This document shows, in pieces, positions 8,429 to 17,596 of a stretch of 64,000 nucleotides of DNA. The position numbers and the translations under genes were made by a program. Under the pieces are notes generated by a model. That model was not told where the DNA came from and ran no database searches. It saw only the letters and a program-made list of their open reading frames with translations. Within the stretch, counting starts at the first letter, position 1. The number at the start of each line of letters is the position of its first letter. Source of the DNA: PWXP01 sp034005525. GTDB taxonomy: Bacteria; Planctomycetota; Planctomycetia; Pirellulales; Thermoguttaceae. Location: contig JAVEUP010000001.1 in the NCBI GenBank assembly GCA_034005525.1, positions 83,792 through 147,791 of the forward strand. The letters are read 5' to 3'.

Positions 8429-9694
8429 ATGAGCAGTGGTTCCCAAATAGCCATAACTGGAATGGGTGTTATCAGCCCATCCGGAATAGGTACCGACGCC
8501 TTCTGGGCGTCGCTGTGCGCGCGCCGCAGTGCGGTTCGCGACCTGGCGCTGTTTCCCGTTCCGGGGTTGCCCACGACCTTCGGCGCTGAAGTGGCTGATT
8601 TCGACCCGAAGCAATACGTTCGGCCGCGGAAGAGCCTGAAGGTGATGAGTCGCGACATTCAAATGGCGTGCGCGGCGGCGGATCTGGCTTGTGCGCAAGC
8701 GGGCCACCATGCGGCGCCCTTCAAGCCGGAACGCCTGGGCGTGCTCTTCGGAGCGGAACCGATTCCTGTCGACGTGAATGAACTGGTCGTCGCGTTTCGA
8801 AGCTGCCTGGTGGGCGGGCAGTTCGACTTCGAATTATGGGGGAAGAATGCCATGTCTGAGCTATTCCCCCTCTGGATGCTCAAGTATCTGCCCAACATGC
8901 CCGCCTGCCATATTGCGATTGCCCAGGACGCGCGGGGGCCGAACAACTCGATGACCCTGGGCGATGTATCGAGTTTGCTGGCAGTGGCGGAGGCCGTTCG
9001 GGTGATTGAGCGAGGCCACGCCGACGTGATCGTTGCCGGTGGCGCCAGTTCGCGCATCGCCCCGCCGCTGTGGGTGCGAAGCGGTGTATTCGAGTACACC
9101 CGCCGCAATGAGAATCCCGCCGCCGCCAGCCGGCCGTTCGACGCCGGGCGCGACGGCATGGTAGCCGGGGAGGGGGCTGCCGCATTCGTGCTGGAAACCG
9201 TTCGCCGTGCCGAGTCGCGCGGGGCAACCATCCTTGCCCGCGTTCTCGGCTTCGCCAGTGCCTTCGAACCCACCCGCAACGGGCAGCCCCTTGCCGGAAC
9301 GGCCATTCGCGCGGCAATTTTGCAGGCATTGGACCATGCCGGACTAACGCCTTCCGATGTTGGGCATGTGAACGCGCACGGCGCAAGCACGCGCCATGAC
9401 GACAGGATTGAGGCCCAGGCAATCCGGGAAACGCTGGGCGACGTGCCCGTGTTTGCTCCGAAGAGTTACTTCGGCAATCTGGGGCCCGGCGGCGGCGCCG
9501 TCGAGATGGTCGCCAGCGTGCTGGCGATTGCTCACGGGTTGGTGCCGCCGACGCTCAACTACGAGCATCCCGACCCCGAGTGCCCGGTACACGTCGTCTC
9601 CGGCGAAGGTGAACCGTCGCGCCGGCCTACCGCTTTGCTGCTGAACCACACACCGCAGGGGCAAGCCGCCGCGTTGGTGGTCGGCGCGGCGTAA
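8429..9694 (+). CDS. Beta-ketoacyl synthase-like protein lacking catalytic Cys and one His
   Basis: 421 residues with the full KAS/FabF-type thiolase fold layout: IAITGMGVISPSGIGTDAFW at 7-26, ADVIVAGGASS, SRPFDAGRDGMVAGEGAAAF, VNAHGASTRHDD at 314-325, PKSYFGNLGPGGGAVE at 344-359. The nucleophile Cys of the ATACTSG motif aligns with A168 (IAQDARG). The first His is kept (H318) and Lys345 is kept, but the second catalytic His aligns with N350. Condensation by the normal mechanism is therefore unlikely. A chain-length-factor-like or decarboxylase-like role, or acyl binding, is possible. No acyl carrier protein or partner synthase lies nearby. Start chosen at MSSGSQ, where family similarity begins. 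It is flanked by inverted MITE copies. Confidence 0.82.
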   Translation: MSSGSQIAITGMGVISPSGIGTDAFWASLCARRSAVRDLALFPVPGLPTTFGAEVADFDPKQYVRPRKSLKVMSRDIQMACAAADLACAQAGHHAAPFKPERLGVLFGAEPIPVDVNELVVAFRSCLVGGQFDFELWGKNAMSELFPLWMLKYLPNMPACHIAIAQDARGPNNSMTLGDVSSLLAVAEAVRVIERGHADVIVAGGASSRIAPPLWVRSGVFEYTRRNENPAAASRPFDAGRDGMVAGEGAAAFVLETVRRAESRGATILARVLGFASAFEPTRNGQPLAGTAIRAAILQALDHAGLTPSDVGHVNAHGASTRHDDRIEAQAIRETLGDVPVFAPKSYFGNLGPGGGAVEMVASVLAIAHGLVPPTLNYEHPDPECPVHVVSGEGEPSRRPTALLLNHTPQGQAAALVVGAA

Positions 9695-9868
9695 TCCTCC
9701 TGACCGTCTGCGCAGGGCGGTAACAAGCAAGCCAAGACCCTGGTGGGCCTTCGGCCGCTTGGCCGGACCTGCTTCCTGTGGGCGGCGTGCAAACTATCCC
9801 GGGCGTGGCCTGCGCAGGCCCCCCCAAAGACTTACGCGACCTTGTCGCACCTACATGACTGATCCGGG
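9695..9868. mobile_element. MITE-like element, inverted copy of 7985-8165
   Basis: Read on the minus strand it starts CCCGGATCAGTCATGTAGG and continues ACAAGGTCGCGTAAGTCTT, colinear with the copy at 7985-8165 throughout and about 80% identical by eye. The distal TIR has decayed. It fills the whole gap between the stop codons of the ketosynthase-like gene and the convergent PPC-domain gene, ending exactly beside the latter's stop. It may also supply 3' mRNA structure. Confidence 0.7.
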
Positions 9869-12178
9869 TTAACGGCGCGAGGCAACCTCGAAGGGTATTG
9901 CGGGGAACATTCCGATCGCGTAGCGGCTGGTGGTGGGTTTCTCGCCTTCCTCCTTCGGCGGGACGGTGCGTTCCCGGAAGACGAGGAAGATCAGGTTGCC
10001 CTTCAGGCCGGCCTTAATGTGCTCGGGGTCGCACTTGACGGGAACGACCACGCCGCCAGGCATCACCACAGGATCCTCGAGTGTGATTCCCTCGGGCGGC
10101 TCGCTCAATTCAAATCGAAGTTCGCTGGCGGCCTTTGCGTCGCCCACTTGCACGCGGACAGGCGCCGGTCCGGCTGTGGAAAGCCGTATCGCCTGGTCGA
10201 CGAACTTACACGGCGGTGCGCCGGGCGCGCTGCCCGTGACGAACACCGTCCAGTTTTGCGTCGGCACCAGGTGGTACCAGATGAATGCCTGCATCATCTC
10301 TTCGGCGGGCAGGGCTGGCCGGGAAAGAAGCCGACGGCCGCGCCCCGCGGCATGACCGTTGATTTGAAGCACGACCGGCTCCGGGGTTGGCTCCCGCGGA
10401 ACGTTCAGCGTAAGGCGCGACTCGTTTTGCCCGCCCGGCACCCAGGCGCCGCTTATGCTGAATCCCGGCGGTGCGTTGACCAACTCCAGCATAATGTCAC
10501 CGTCGAACCCGTCCTTGCGAATGGCGTGCACGGAAATCGGCACGCACGTACCCGCTCGCCCGGTAACGCTGGAAGGCGTCACGCGCAGGTCAAAATCAGG
10601 CCGAGGCGGCCGAAGGTAAAGGCGGTAGGCAAAGTCCGATCCGCCCCGCCCTTGCGAATCGGTAATCGACACGTAACGCGCGCCCTGAGTGCTTGTGTGA
10701 AGCCGGGAATCGGCATGGTGGGTGATCAGAGGCCAGCTCCGGTCTTCGTAGTCTTCGTTGTGCGCCATCACCCTTCCCCGCGGATCGTGCAGGCGGACCA
10801 CCGAATCGAGCGGGGAGTAGAGTCGCCGGGCGAAGACTTCCATCACCATCGCGCCCGAGCCTTCGATCTGGAAATAATCGACGTCGCCCGGCCGGTCGAT
10901 CCGGCCGTTGATCACCATGGGAGTGCTCACGCCCTGGGCTGTCTCGGGAGTGTCGTTGGGCTCCCTTTCGAGCACTTCCGGCAGATTGTCCATAATGAAT
11001 CCGACACGGTTGGTGACTATGTTGTCCTTCTCAACGAAGACAGGGTGGATGCTTCGGATGAGGTCGTGGGCCGGCTCAATGCGGACCGAATTGACGGGCA
11101 GATTCCAGCCCATCAGCTCGACGGTAGCCGACTCGCCGATTCGGCCGCCCAGCGGGAATATCCCGGTGATATAGGGAATCTCTCCGATGGAAATCCGGTA
11201 GATGAAATCCTCTCGCCCACGATAAATGGAGTCGCGGACCTCGATGATGTACTTGCCGTCCGCGGGTATTTCGCAGAAGAGGACCGGGTCGTGCCGGAAG
11301 CCGAGCGAGTCGGCAAACGCCACTTCGCGCCCCTTATCGTCGTACAAACGCAGCACCGCCTGGAACCAGCCGGGGACCCCGTCGGCGATGTAGGGGATCA
11401 CTTCCCGGGCGGCGCAGTGGGCCACCAGCTTCATGCCTTTCTTGGCATCGAAGGCGAACCGGTCGACGTCGCCGGGCATGATCTGGCCGTTGATCAGCGA
11501 GGGAAGTTGCACGTATACGGAAGGGTGTGGTTCAAGGTCGTTCGGCTCCTGCTCGGAGACCTCCGGCCACTGCCCCACGTGGAACCATCGCGGATTCGAC
11601 ATGCCCGTGGGGGTGAGCACGCGGAGTTCACGTGGACCGATCTCGGCATCCGGCGCCAGCTCAATTCGGACCGTAAGCTCTTCCTCGAGCTGCGCGTTGG
11701 GCTGCCGCTTGGGATCGGCCGACCGCTTCTGGTATTTCTTTTGTTCTTCGAGGTGCTCCTCGGTGATGCCGAGCAGCTTGTGGGCCTCTTCGCGAGTGAT
11801 CTTTCGCCCCTCCTTCTTTTCCACTTCCTCGATCTTGGCCATGGTCTGGATACCGATGCGGACGGACTCACCCTGGTTCATCGGCCGATACCAACTAACA
11901 ACCTCGGCCTTCACGCCACCGCCCGAAACAAAGGCACGGGCCACGTCCTTAATCCGCTGCCCCTCGATGACAATCTCGTAGTCCAGCCCGCTGCGAGCGC
12001 CGGGGGGCGACATGTGTTGCCCGCCGATGACCACATCGAACGTCGTCCCGCGCCGACCGCCGCCGGGATAGACATAGCCGATGTACGGATCGTTACCGCC
12101 GCGTTGCGCAGCCACCTCGGAAGCGGCGGTAAGCAACAAGGCGATCGCAAGAGTGCACCACCAACGAATACAGACCAT
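9869..12178 (-). CDS. PPC-domain (pre-peptidase C-terminal) secreted protein
   Basis: 769 residues. The start at 12178 gives a clean signal peptide (VCIRWWCTLAIALLLTAASEVAAQ region). An IPT/TIG-like opening (IGYVYPGGGRRGTTFDVVIGGQH) is followed by an acidic/basic helical insert (about 115-165) and two PPC-like beta domains recognised by the pattern N-G-x-I-x-x-P-G-D-V-D-x-F (INGQIMPGDVDRFAFDA and INGRIDRPGDVDYFQIEG). Proteins of this make-up commonly sit with DUF1501 and DUF1549/DUF1553 genes in planctomycetes, as here, where it is the third gene of 15929-9869. It is probably periplasmic or surface-located. Biochemical role unknown. Confidence 0.82.
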   Translation of the reverse strand: MVCIRWWCTLAIALLLTAASEVAAQRGGNDPYIGYVYPGGGRRGTTFDVVIGGQHMSPPGARSGLDYEIVIEGQRIKDVARAFVSGGGVKAEVVSWYRPMNQGESVRIGIQTMAKIEEVEKKEGRKITREEAHKLLGITEEHLEEQKKYQKRSADPKRQPNAQLEEELTVRIELAPDAEIGPRELRVLTPTGMSNPRWFHVGQWPEVSEQEPNDLEPHPSVYVQLPSLINGQIMPGDVDRFAFDAKKGMKLVAHCAAREVIPYIADGVPGWFQAVLRLYDDKGREVAFADSLGFRHDPVLFCEIPADGKYIIEVRDSIYRGREDFIYRISIGEIPYITGIFPLGGRIGESATVELMGWNLPVNSVRIEPAHDLIRSIHPVFVEKDNIVTNRVGFIMDNLPEVLEREPNDTPETAQGVSTPMVINGRIDRPGDVDYFQIEGSGAMVMEVFARRLYSPLDSVVRLHDPRGRVMAHNEDYEDRSWPLITHHADSRLHTSTQGARYVSITDSQGRGGSDFAYRLYLRPPRPDFDLRVTPSSVTGRAGTCVPISVHAIRKDGFDGDIMLELVNAPPGFSISGAWVPGGQNESRLTLNVPREPTPEPVVLQINGHAAGRGRRLLSRPALPAEEMMQAFIWYHLVPTQNWTVFVTGSAPGAPPCKFVDQAIRLSTAGPAPVRVQVGDAKAASELRFELSEPPEGITLEDPVVMPGGVVVPVKCDPEHIKAGLKGNLIFLVFRERTVPPKEEGEKPTTSRYAIGMFPAIPFEVASRR

Positions 12179-12322
12179 GACAGATTCTCTGAAGGGACAT
12201 GGATGAAAAGGCGAGTTGCGGCAGCCGGCATACTGGTAAGTCATCCGACACACCAGCGAAAAGCGGGGAAATCCCGTTCCTTGCCCGCTTCTGCAACGGG
12301 TCGCATTGCTCGCCAAACGGCG

Positions 12323-13732
12323 CTACATGATTTCCGTGAGCTTCCCTGCCCGTTTGATACCTTCTTCAGGTTGCGGCGCAGCCTTGATGACCTCGTTCAT
12401 CGGATGCGGCAGATTGGCATCTTCGTCGATGCCCAACTGTTCAAAAATGCTGGCAAACAGATCGCCCGGATACACGGGCCGATCGCGCACGCGCTCTCCT
12501 GTCGAGTTGGTGGAGCCGACCACTTGACCACCCTTGAATCCGCCGCCGGCGACCAACACCGAAAAGACCGCCCCAAAATGATGGCGCCCGCCGTTCCAGG
12601 GCGGCGACCAGTCGATCTTGGGGGTGCGGCCGAACTCGCCGCAGCACCACACGAGCGTTGTGTCCAGGAGCCCGCGATCCGACAGGTCGGAAAGCAGGGT
12701 ACCGAGGCCGTCGTCAAGGTAGGCCAACAGCCGGTTCGCAGCCGGGAAATGCTCCTTGTGCGTATCCCACCCCCAGTGATTCACGGTAACGTATTTGACA
12801 CCTCCCTCGATCAACCGCCGGGCGGCCAGGCACGATTGCCCGAAGGTGTTGCGGCCATACGCCTGGCGCAGTTCGTCCTTCTCCTCGGACAGGTCGAAGA
12901 CCTTGCCGGCGTCACCGATGATCAGACCGTAGGCGTCGTCTTTCGCCTTTTGGGCAGCGGCGATTTCGGAATGATTTTCCAAGGCCTGAGCGAGGGCGTC
13001 GGTCTGCGTCAGCATGTCGCGGCGATGCTCCTGCTGCGCATCGGAGAGGTCGGGCGCGACGATCCCCTCCACGGCCCATCGGCCGGAGTTCGGATCGCCA
13101 CCGGTGGCAAACGGCCGGTAGCGCTGGCCCATGAAGCCGGCCTCCGAGAAGCGGCCTTGCGGCTGGGTCAGCACGATGTACGGGGGAATCAGGCTCTTCG
13201 ATCCTTCTTCAAATCCCTTGAGGGCGCAACACATGGCGCCGATCGCGGGATAGACCAGCCGGCCGCCGGGCATGCGTCCGGTCTGCATCATGTAGGAGCC
13301 CGTCTCATGGCCGTTCACGCCGTGGGTCATGCTGCGGATAAGGGAATACTTGTCGGCCAGTTTGGCCAACTTCGGCAGTTTCTCGCCAATGCGTATCCCA
13401 CTTACGTTGGTTTCCAGGAAGCTCTTCAGCGGTCCCGTGTAGTCGGCGCCCGCGTCCGGCTTTGGGTCGAATGTGTCAGTGTGGGGCGGACCGCCCGAAA
13501 GCCAAATTTGGATGACCGCCTTGGCCTTGCCCTCGGGCTTCGCCTTGGCGCCGTCCCCGGGCGAAGCTTCCGCCGTGTCAGATTCGGCGGCCGAACAGAG
13601 CCGGCTTCCCAGGAAGAGCCCGCCCAGGCCCATGGCCCCGTGACCGAGCATTTCGCGGCGGGACATTCGGCCGCAGTCCAGCGAGACCGTCGTCTCGGGC
13701 AGCGGCACATAGATTTCACGCTTCTTGGCCAT
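12323..13732 (-). CDS. DUF1501 family protein
   Basis: 469 residues. A strong GGAGGT lies 7 bases before the ATG at 13732. A Tat-like motif (MSRREMLGHGAMGLGGLFLG, about 23-42) is followed by the DUF1501 domain (alkaline-phosphatase-like superfamily): VIQIWLSGGPPHTDTFDPKP, SMTHGVNGHETGSYMMQTGR, WGWDTHKEHF, CCGEFGRTPKIDW, GRHHFGAVFSVLVAGGGFKG. Function in planctomycetes is undetermined, but the gene is nearly always coupled to a DUF1549/DUF1553 partner, here 70 bases upstream. Export by Tat is likely. Confidence 0.93.
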   Translation of the reverse strand: MAKKREIYVPLPETTVSLDCGRMSRREMLGHGAMGLGGLFLGSRLCSAAESDTAEASPGDGAKAKPEGKAKAVIQIWLSGGPPHTDTFDPKPDAGADYTGPLKSFLETNVSGIRIGEKLPKLAKLADKYSLIRSMTHGVNGHETGSYMMQTGRMPGGRLVYPAIGAMCCALKGFEEGSKSLIPPYIVLTQPQGRFSEAGFMGQRYRPFATGGDPNSGRWAVEGIVAPDLSDAQQEHRRDMLTQTDALAQALENHSEIAAAQKAKDDAYGLIIGDAGKVFDLSEEKDELRQAYGRNTFGQSCLAARRLIEGGVKYVTVNHWGWDTHKEHFPAANRLLAYLDDGLGTLLSDLSDRGLLDTTLVWCCGEFGRTPKIDWSPPWNGGRHHFGAVFSVLVAGGGFKGGQVVGSTNSTGERVRDRPVYPGDLFASIFEQLGIDEDANLPHPMNEVIKAAPQPEEGIKRAGKLTEIM

Positions 13733-13802
13733 GTGATTACCTCCCGTAGGGCACTCTATAGCAGGCGAGGGGACGCCCTCTATCTGCCACTGCTGAATGG
13801 TT

Positions 13803-15929
13803 CTAGTGTCGGAACAGAAACTCCGTAGTATTGAACAAAGTCCAGGCCAATTCTTCCCCGCCGCCTCCCCCGTATTCGCTGCCGGGGAACCGCGAGAGGA
13901 TGGCCAGGTATAGGTTTTCGCGGGCATTCCCTTCAGACGCAAGCTGCTTGATGCCGGGTCCGTTGCGAATCTTGTTGCGGATGTGGCTTGAATTGAGCAT
14001 GTGCAGCCGCTGTCCGGCCGTGATGTTGTAGTTGCGCTCCGATAGCAGCCCCGTATCGCGCGGCGGCCGGCCGAACAACTCCAGGAAGCTGCTGATAATG
14101 CTGCCGTCGGGCAACGAAATCGCCCGTATGTTCTCCGGGATAAACGTATACGGTTCCGGGATGATGCTCGAATAACTCTCCGTCGTGCCGGTGATCTGGT
14201 TGATGGCGTCGATGATCACTTCGGCCTCGAGACGGCGCACGATGGCTGAGGCGAAGTGGATTTGAGCTTCGGGATGGTCGCTCTTGGGAATGCAGGAGAG
14301 CTGATACGTGCTCGAGTTGAGAATCAACCGGCAGACATGCTTCATATCGTAGTTGCCCCGGACCAACTCTTCGGCCAGCCAATTGAGCAGTTCGGGATTG
14401 GAGGGTGGGTTGTCGGGGCGGACGTCGTCGGGCTCATGCACAATGCCCCGGCCCATCAGCCAGTACCAGATGCGGTTGACGATTTGCCGGGTGAACCAGG
14501 GATTCTCCGGCGTGATCAGCCAGTCGGCGAAGACCACTCGCGGATCCTGGTCCCACGGGATCTCCACAGCGGTTCCATCTGGAAACACCGTGTTGAGCGA
14601 GGCCTCGCCGGTCTTCAGCGGATCGAAGACGATGATCTCTTCCTTCCACTCGCGGGTTGGTTTGAAACCGACTTTTGCGAAGAAGCCGGCCATGCCACTG
14701 AGCCGCTCCTGCGGCCAGTTCTCCGCCCGTTCTCCCATGAAGGCCAGCGCCGCCGCCTGGGCGAGCGACTTGGGTTCCTTGCTCTGAAGGGCACGGTAGA
14801 AATTCACCTCCCCGTTGCGGAAATTACTGCCGGTAGACGTGAGCAACTCGCGCACGAACTGGTCGTACGGCTTGTTGGTCGCCATCGAATGATACAGATA
14901 CCGGTGATATGCCTGCGCCGCATTCGGCCAGAGATTGATCGGAAACTCTGCTTTCACCCGGAAGATGTCCGACCACCGCATTGCCCAGTAATCGGCATAT
15001 TCGGGCCGTTCGAGCAGGGCGTTGATGAGCTTCTCGCGCTTGTCGGGACTGTCGTCTTTGAGGAACTCCCGGGCTTCCTCGGCCGTCGGCAGGGTGCCGA
15101 TGACGTCCAGGTAGGCCCGTCGCAGAAAGACCGCGTCCGAGCAGGGGTTCGCCGGCTCGATGCCCAATTTCTCCAACTTGGCGAACACCAATTCGTCGAT
15201 TCGATTACGGGGCTTTGGCGGCCCGTCCATCTCGAATAGCCCCTGCTGGCCCGCATCCGTTTCGGGCTTCCAATCCGGCAGCGCGAAGCTTTGCTGCTCC
15301 GATTGCCTGTTCTGCTTGGCCCAACGCTTCCATTCCGAATCCGTCACTCGCAAGTCGTCCGCGTCGGGCTTCTCCGGGACCTGAGCCACCGGCTGTTCCT
15401 GCGGGGTATCCCAGCCTGGCCGGATGATTGCCATAGCTGCCGCCACTGCAACGCATCCGCCTAAGACTGCCAGCAACAGCAACGCGGTTGCCGGCGAGGA
15501 GTTCCTCCGACGGCTCCGCGTGGTGCCGGTAGCTGCTCGGGAGGATTTGCCGGGTTCAGCCAACTGAACATTGATTCCTACCGGGGGAGCCTGCCCCACG
15601 GAGTGCGCGTGGACCGCCTGCGTTGAAACGGCGACCGCCTGTGCCGCAGGCGCCACTACCTGCGCCGGAGACGAAACTGCTTGCGCCGGGGGCGCGACCG
15701 CTTGTGCCAAAGGCGCGGCCGTCTGAGCCCCAGCACCAACCGCCAAGTTGGGAATCAACCCCGATACCTGGGCTGCCTGGCACCACCCGGGCCACGTGGT
15801 ATTGTGGACCATGGTCTCCGGGCGGACGACCCCGGCTTGGACGGCGGCGCGCAACTGCTCTGCCGTCACTGGGCCAACCGGCCGCTCATTAACGAGGTAG
15901 AACCAGGAGTCTTTCTGCGTCGAGGCCAT
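13803..15929 (-). CDS. GYF_2-TM-DUF1549-DUF1553 protein
   Basis: 708 residues. The N-terminal GYF_2-like domain (WFYLVNERPVGPVTAEQL, about 9-58) is followed by a Pro/Ala/Gln-rich linker with repeats of the type PAQAVA (about 65-110), one membrane helix (about 148-172), then DUF1549 (RIDELVFAKLEKLGIEPA, FLRRAYLDVIGTLPT, YADYWAMRWSDIFRV) and DUF1553 (FADWLITPENPWFTRQIVNR, RGIVHEPDDVRPDNPPSNPE). No CxxCH heme motif is visible, unlike many family members that begin with a cytochrome domain. First gene of the triad 15929-9869. The GYF module suggests a cytoplasmic proline-rich-ligand domain joined to a periplasmic catalytic or structural part. Confidence 0.9.
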   Translation of the reverse strand: MASTQKDSWFYLVNERPVGPVTAEQLRAAVQAGVVRPETMVHNTTWPGWCQAAQVSGLIPNLAVGAGAQTAAPLAQAVAPPAQAVSSPAQVVAPAAQAVAVSTQAVHAHSVGQAPPVGINVQLAEPGKSSRAATGTTRSRRRNSSPATALLLLAVLGGCVAVAAAMAIIRPGWDTPQEQPVAQVPEKPDADDLRVTDSEWKRWAKQNRQSEQQSFALPDWKPETDAGQQGLFEMDGPPKPRNRIDELVFAKLEKLGIEPANPCSDAVFLRRAYLDVIGTLPTAEEAREFLKDDSPDKREKLINALLERPEYADYWAMRWSDIFRVKAEFPINLWPNAAQAYHRYLYHSMATNKPYDQFVRELLTSTGSNFRNGEVNFYRALQSKEPKSLAQAAALAFMGERAENWPQERLSGMAGFFAKVGFKPTREWKEEIIVFDPLKTGEASLNTVFPDGTAVEIPWDQDPRVVFADWLITPENPWFTRQIVNRIWYWLMGRGIVHEPDDVRPDNPPSNPELLNWLAEELVRGNYDMKHVCRLILNSSTYQLSCIPKSDHPEAQIHFASAIVRRLEAEVIIDAINQITGTTESYSSIIPEPYTFIPENIRAISLPDGSIISSFLELFGRPPRDTGLLSERNYNITAGQRLHMLNSSHIRNKIRNGPGIKQLASEGNARENLYLAILSRFPGSEYGGGGGEELAWTLFNTTEFLFRH

Positions 15930-16077
15930 AGAGTTACTTTACCCGAATCCCTTACGAGTGGAAACGTCCGCGCACGGATTCTCCCCGGTGAGTCCTCCCA
16001 GAGGCCATTCGGACCTTCCTTCACGGTTTATTCCAGTATAATCCGAACCGGCTTTGCTTCGGAATCTCAGTCATTCA

Positions 16078-17448
16078 TTATATGGGTGCGTCTGCGTCTG
16101 GACCATTGTCCTGCCGGGGGAGGGGCTGGGCGTGCTTCCCCCCTTTCAGGCGGTCGCGGATTACCTTCAACCGCTCGGCCAACTCGCGTTCAAAGCCGCG
16201 TTCTGTGGGCCGGTAATACTCCCGCGGGACACCCAAATAATCCTGCGCGGCCACCGCCCCGGGCTGGTCGTGCGCGTACTGGTAGCCCTCGCCGTGCTTC
16301 AGCCGCTTCGCACCGGCGTATTGCCGGTCGCGCAGGTGGACCGGCACGGGCAGCACGCGGCCCTCGCGTACGTCCTGCTTGGCCTCGGCAATGCCTACGT
16401 ACGACGCGTTGGACTTGGGCGCGCACGCCAGGTACGTAGCCGCCTGGGCCAGGGTCAGCTCGCACTCGGGCAGCCCAACCAATTCGCACGCGTGCGCGGC
16501 CGCGACGGCAAGCGGCAGGGCAGCCGGGTCGGCATTGCCGATGTCTTCGCTGGCCAGGATCACCAGCCGCCGGGCCAGGAAGCGGACGTCTTCGCCACCC
16601 TCCAACATGCGTGCAAGCCAGTACAGCGCCGCATCGGGATCGCTGCCGCGAATACTCTTGATCAGCGCGCTGATCGTGTCGTAATGCTGATCGCCCGCCC
16701 GATCGTAATCGATCGCCTTGCGCTGAACCGATTCACGAGCTAGTGCCAGGGTAAACTCGACGGGCGTTGTCTCGGTGGATAGTACGCCCACCTCCAGGGC
16801 CGAGAGTGCGCGGCGGGCATCGCCGTCGCTCACTTCGGCAAGGAACTCCAGGGCATCGTCGTGCAGCCGCACTTCGTACTTACCCAGGCCCCGTTCCGTA
16901 TCGGCGACCGCGCGGCGGAGCAGCGTCTTGACGTCGGCGGCGGAAAGCGGCTGAAACTGGAATACGCGGCTGCGGCTGATCAGGGCCGAGTTGATCGTGA
17001 AGAATGGATTCTCGGTGGTTGCCCCAACAAGAATGACGACGCCTTCCTCGACGCCGGGCAAGAGTACGTCTTGCTGGGCCTTGTTGAACCGGTGCATCTC
17101 GTCGATGAACAGAAGCGTGCGCCGGCCGGAGGCGGCCAACCGGTCTTCGGCTTCGGCGATTACCTGCCGCAGCTCTTTCACTCCGCTGGCCACCGCGCTA
17201 AGCTGCTGAAAATGGCTGCGGCTTTCCGCGGCGAGCAGTCGTGCAAGCGTGGTCTTCCCGGTTCCCGGCGGGCCGTAAAACACGACTGAGCCGAGCCGGT
17301 CCGCTGCCAGCAGCCGCCGCAGGAGCCGTCCTTCGCCCAAGAAATGCTCTTGGCCCACAAACTCGCCCAGTGTGCGCGGCCTCATACGCGCCGCCAGTGG
17401 CTGCGCCTGAAGGCGGTTGGCGTCTTCGGCAGCGTCGAAAAGCGACAT
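16078..17448 (-). CDS. rarA: Replication-associated recombination protein A (AAA+ ATPase)
   Basis: 456 residues, the usual length for RarA/MgsA. The start at 17448 (MSLFDAAEDANRL) matches the family. Visible motifs: Walker A GPPGTGKT (59-66), Walker B LLFIDEMHRF, sensor region VGATTENPFF with the arginine in SRSRVFQF, and a C-terminal tetramerisation domain including the KSIRGSDPDAALYWLARMLE and RRLVILASEDIGNADP boxes. RarA acts at stalled replication forks and single-strand gaps with SSB and RecA. It is a stand-alone gene here, and nothing upstream suggests an operon. Confidence 0.96.
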   Translation of the reverse strand: MSLFDAAEDANRLQAQPLAARMRPRTLGEFVGQEHFLGEGRLLRRLLAADRLGSVVFYGPPGTGKTTLARLLAAESRSHFQQLSAVASGVKELRQVIAEAEDRLAASGRRTLLFIDEMHRFNKAQQDVLLPGVEEGVVILVGATTENPFFTINSALISRSRVFQFQPLSAADVKTLLRRAVADTERGLGKYEVRLHDDALEFLAEVSDGDARRALSALEVGVLSTETTPVEFTLALARESVQRKAIDYDRAGDQHYDTISALIKSIRGSDPDAALYWLARMLEGGEDVRFLARRLVILASEDIGNADPAALPLAVAAAHACELVGLPECELTLAQAATYLACAPKSNASYVGIAEAKQDVREGRVLPVPVHLRDRQYAGAKRLKHGEGYQYAHDQPGAVAAQDYLGVPREYYRPTERGFERELAERLKVIRDRLKGGKHAQPLPRQDNGPDADAPI

Positions 17449-17510
17449 GCTAACTCTAGGCAGTAACCAAGCGAACCTCGAAGCGTGCGCTTGAGGGGAT
17501 TGTGGAATAA

Positions 17511-17596
17511 ACTCGAAAACCTTCAGTGATTTTGGGGTGGCAAGGGGATCATGAGCATTCCCATTCCCATGCCCCAAACCACGGAGGTTTTCGAGT
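17511..17596. repeat. Imperfect inverted repeat next to transposase relic
   Basis: The left arm 17511-17537 (ACTCGAAAACCT...TTTTGGGG) pairs with the right arm 17572-17596 (CCCCAAACC...GGTTTTCGAGT) around a loop of about 34 bases. The right arm contains the GGAGG ribosome site of the relic that follows. It may be an end or regulatory foldback of a lost insertion sequence. Confidence 0.5.

Noticed and set aside
10019..13828. A 1269-codon open frame on the plus strand
   Set aside because: It is antisense to the PPC-domain and DUF1501 genes, which have clear families, starts and ribosome sites. The antisense protein is rich in Arg/Gly/His/Leu without domains, an effect of high GC at third positions.
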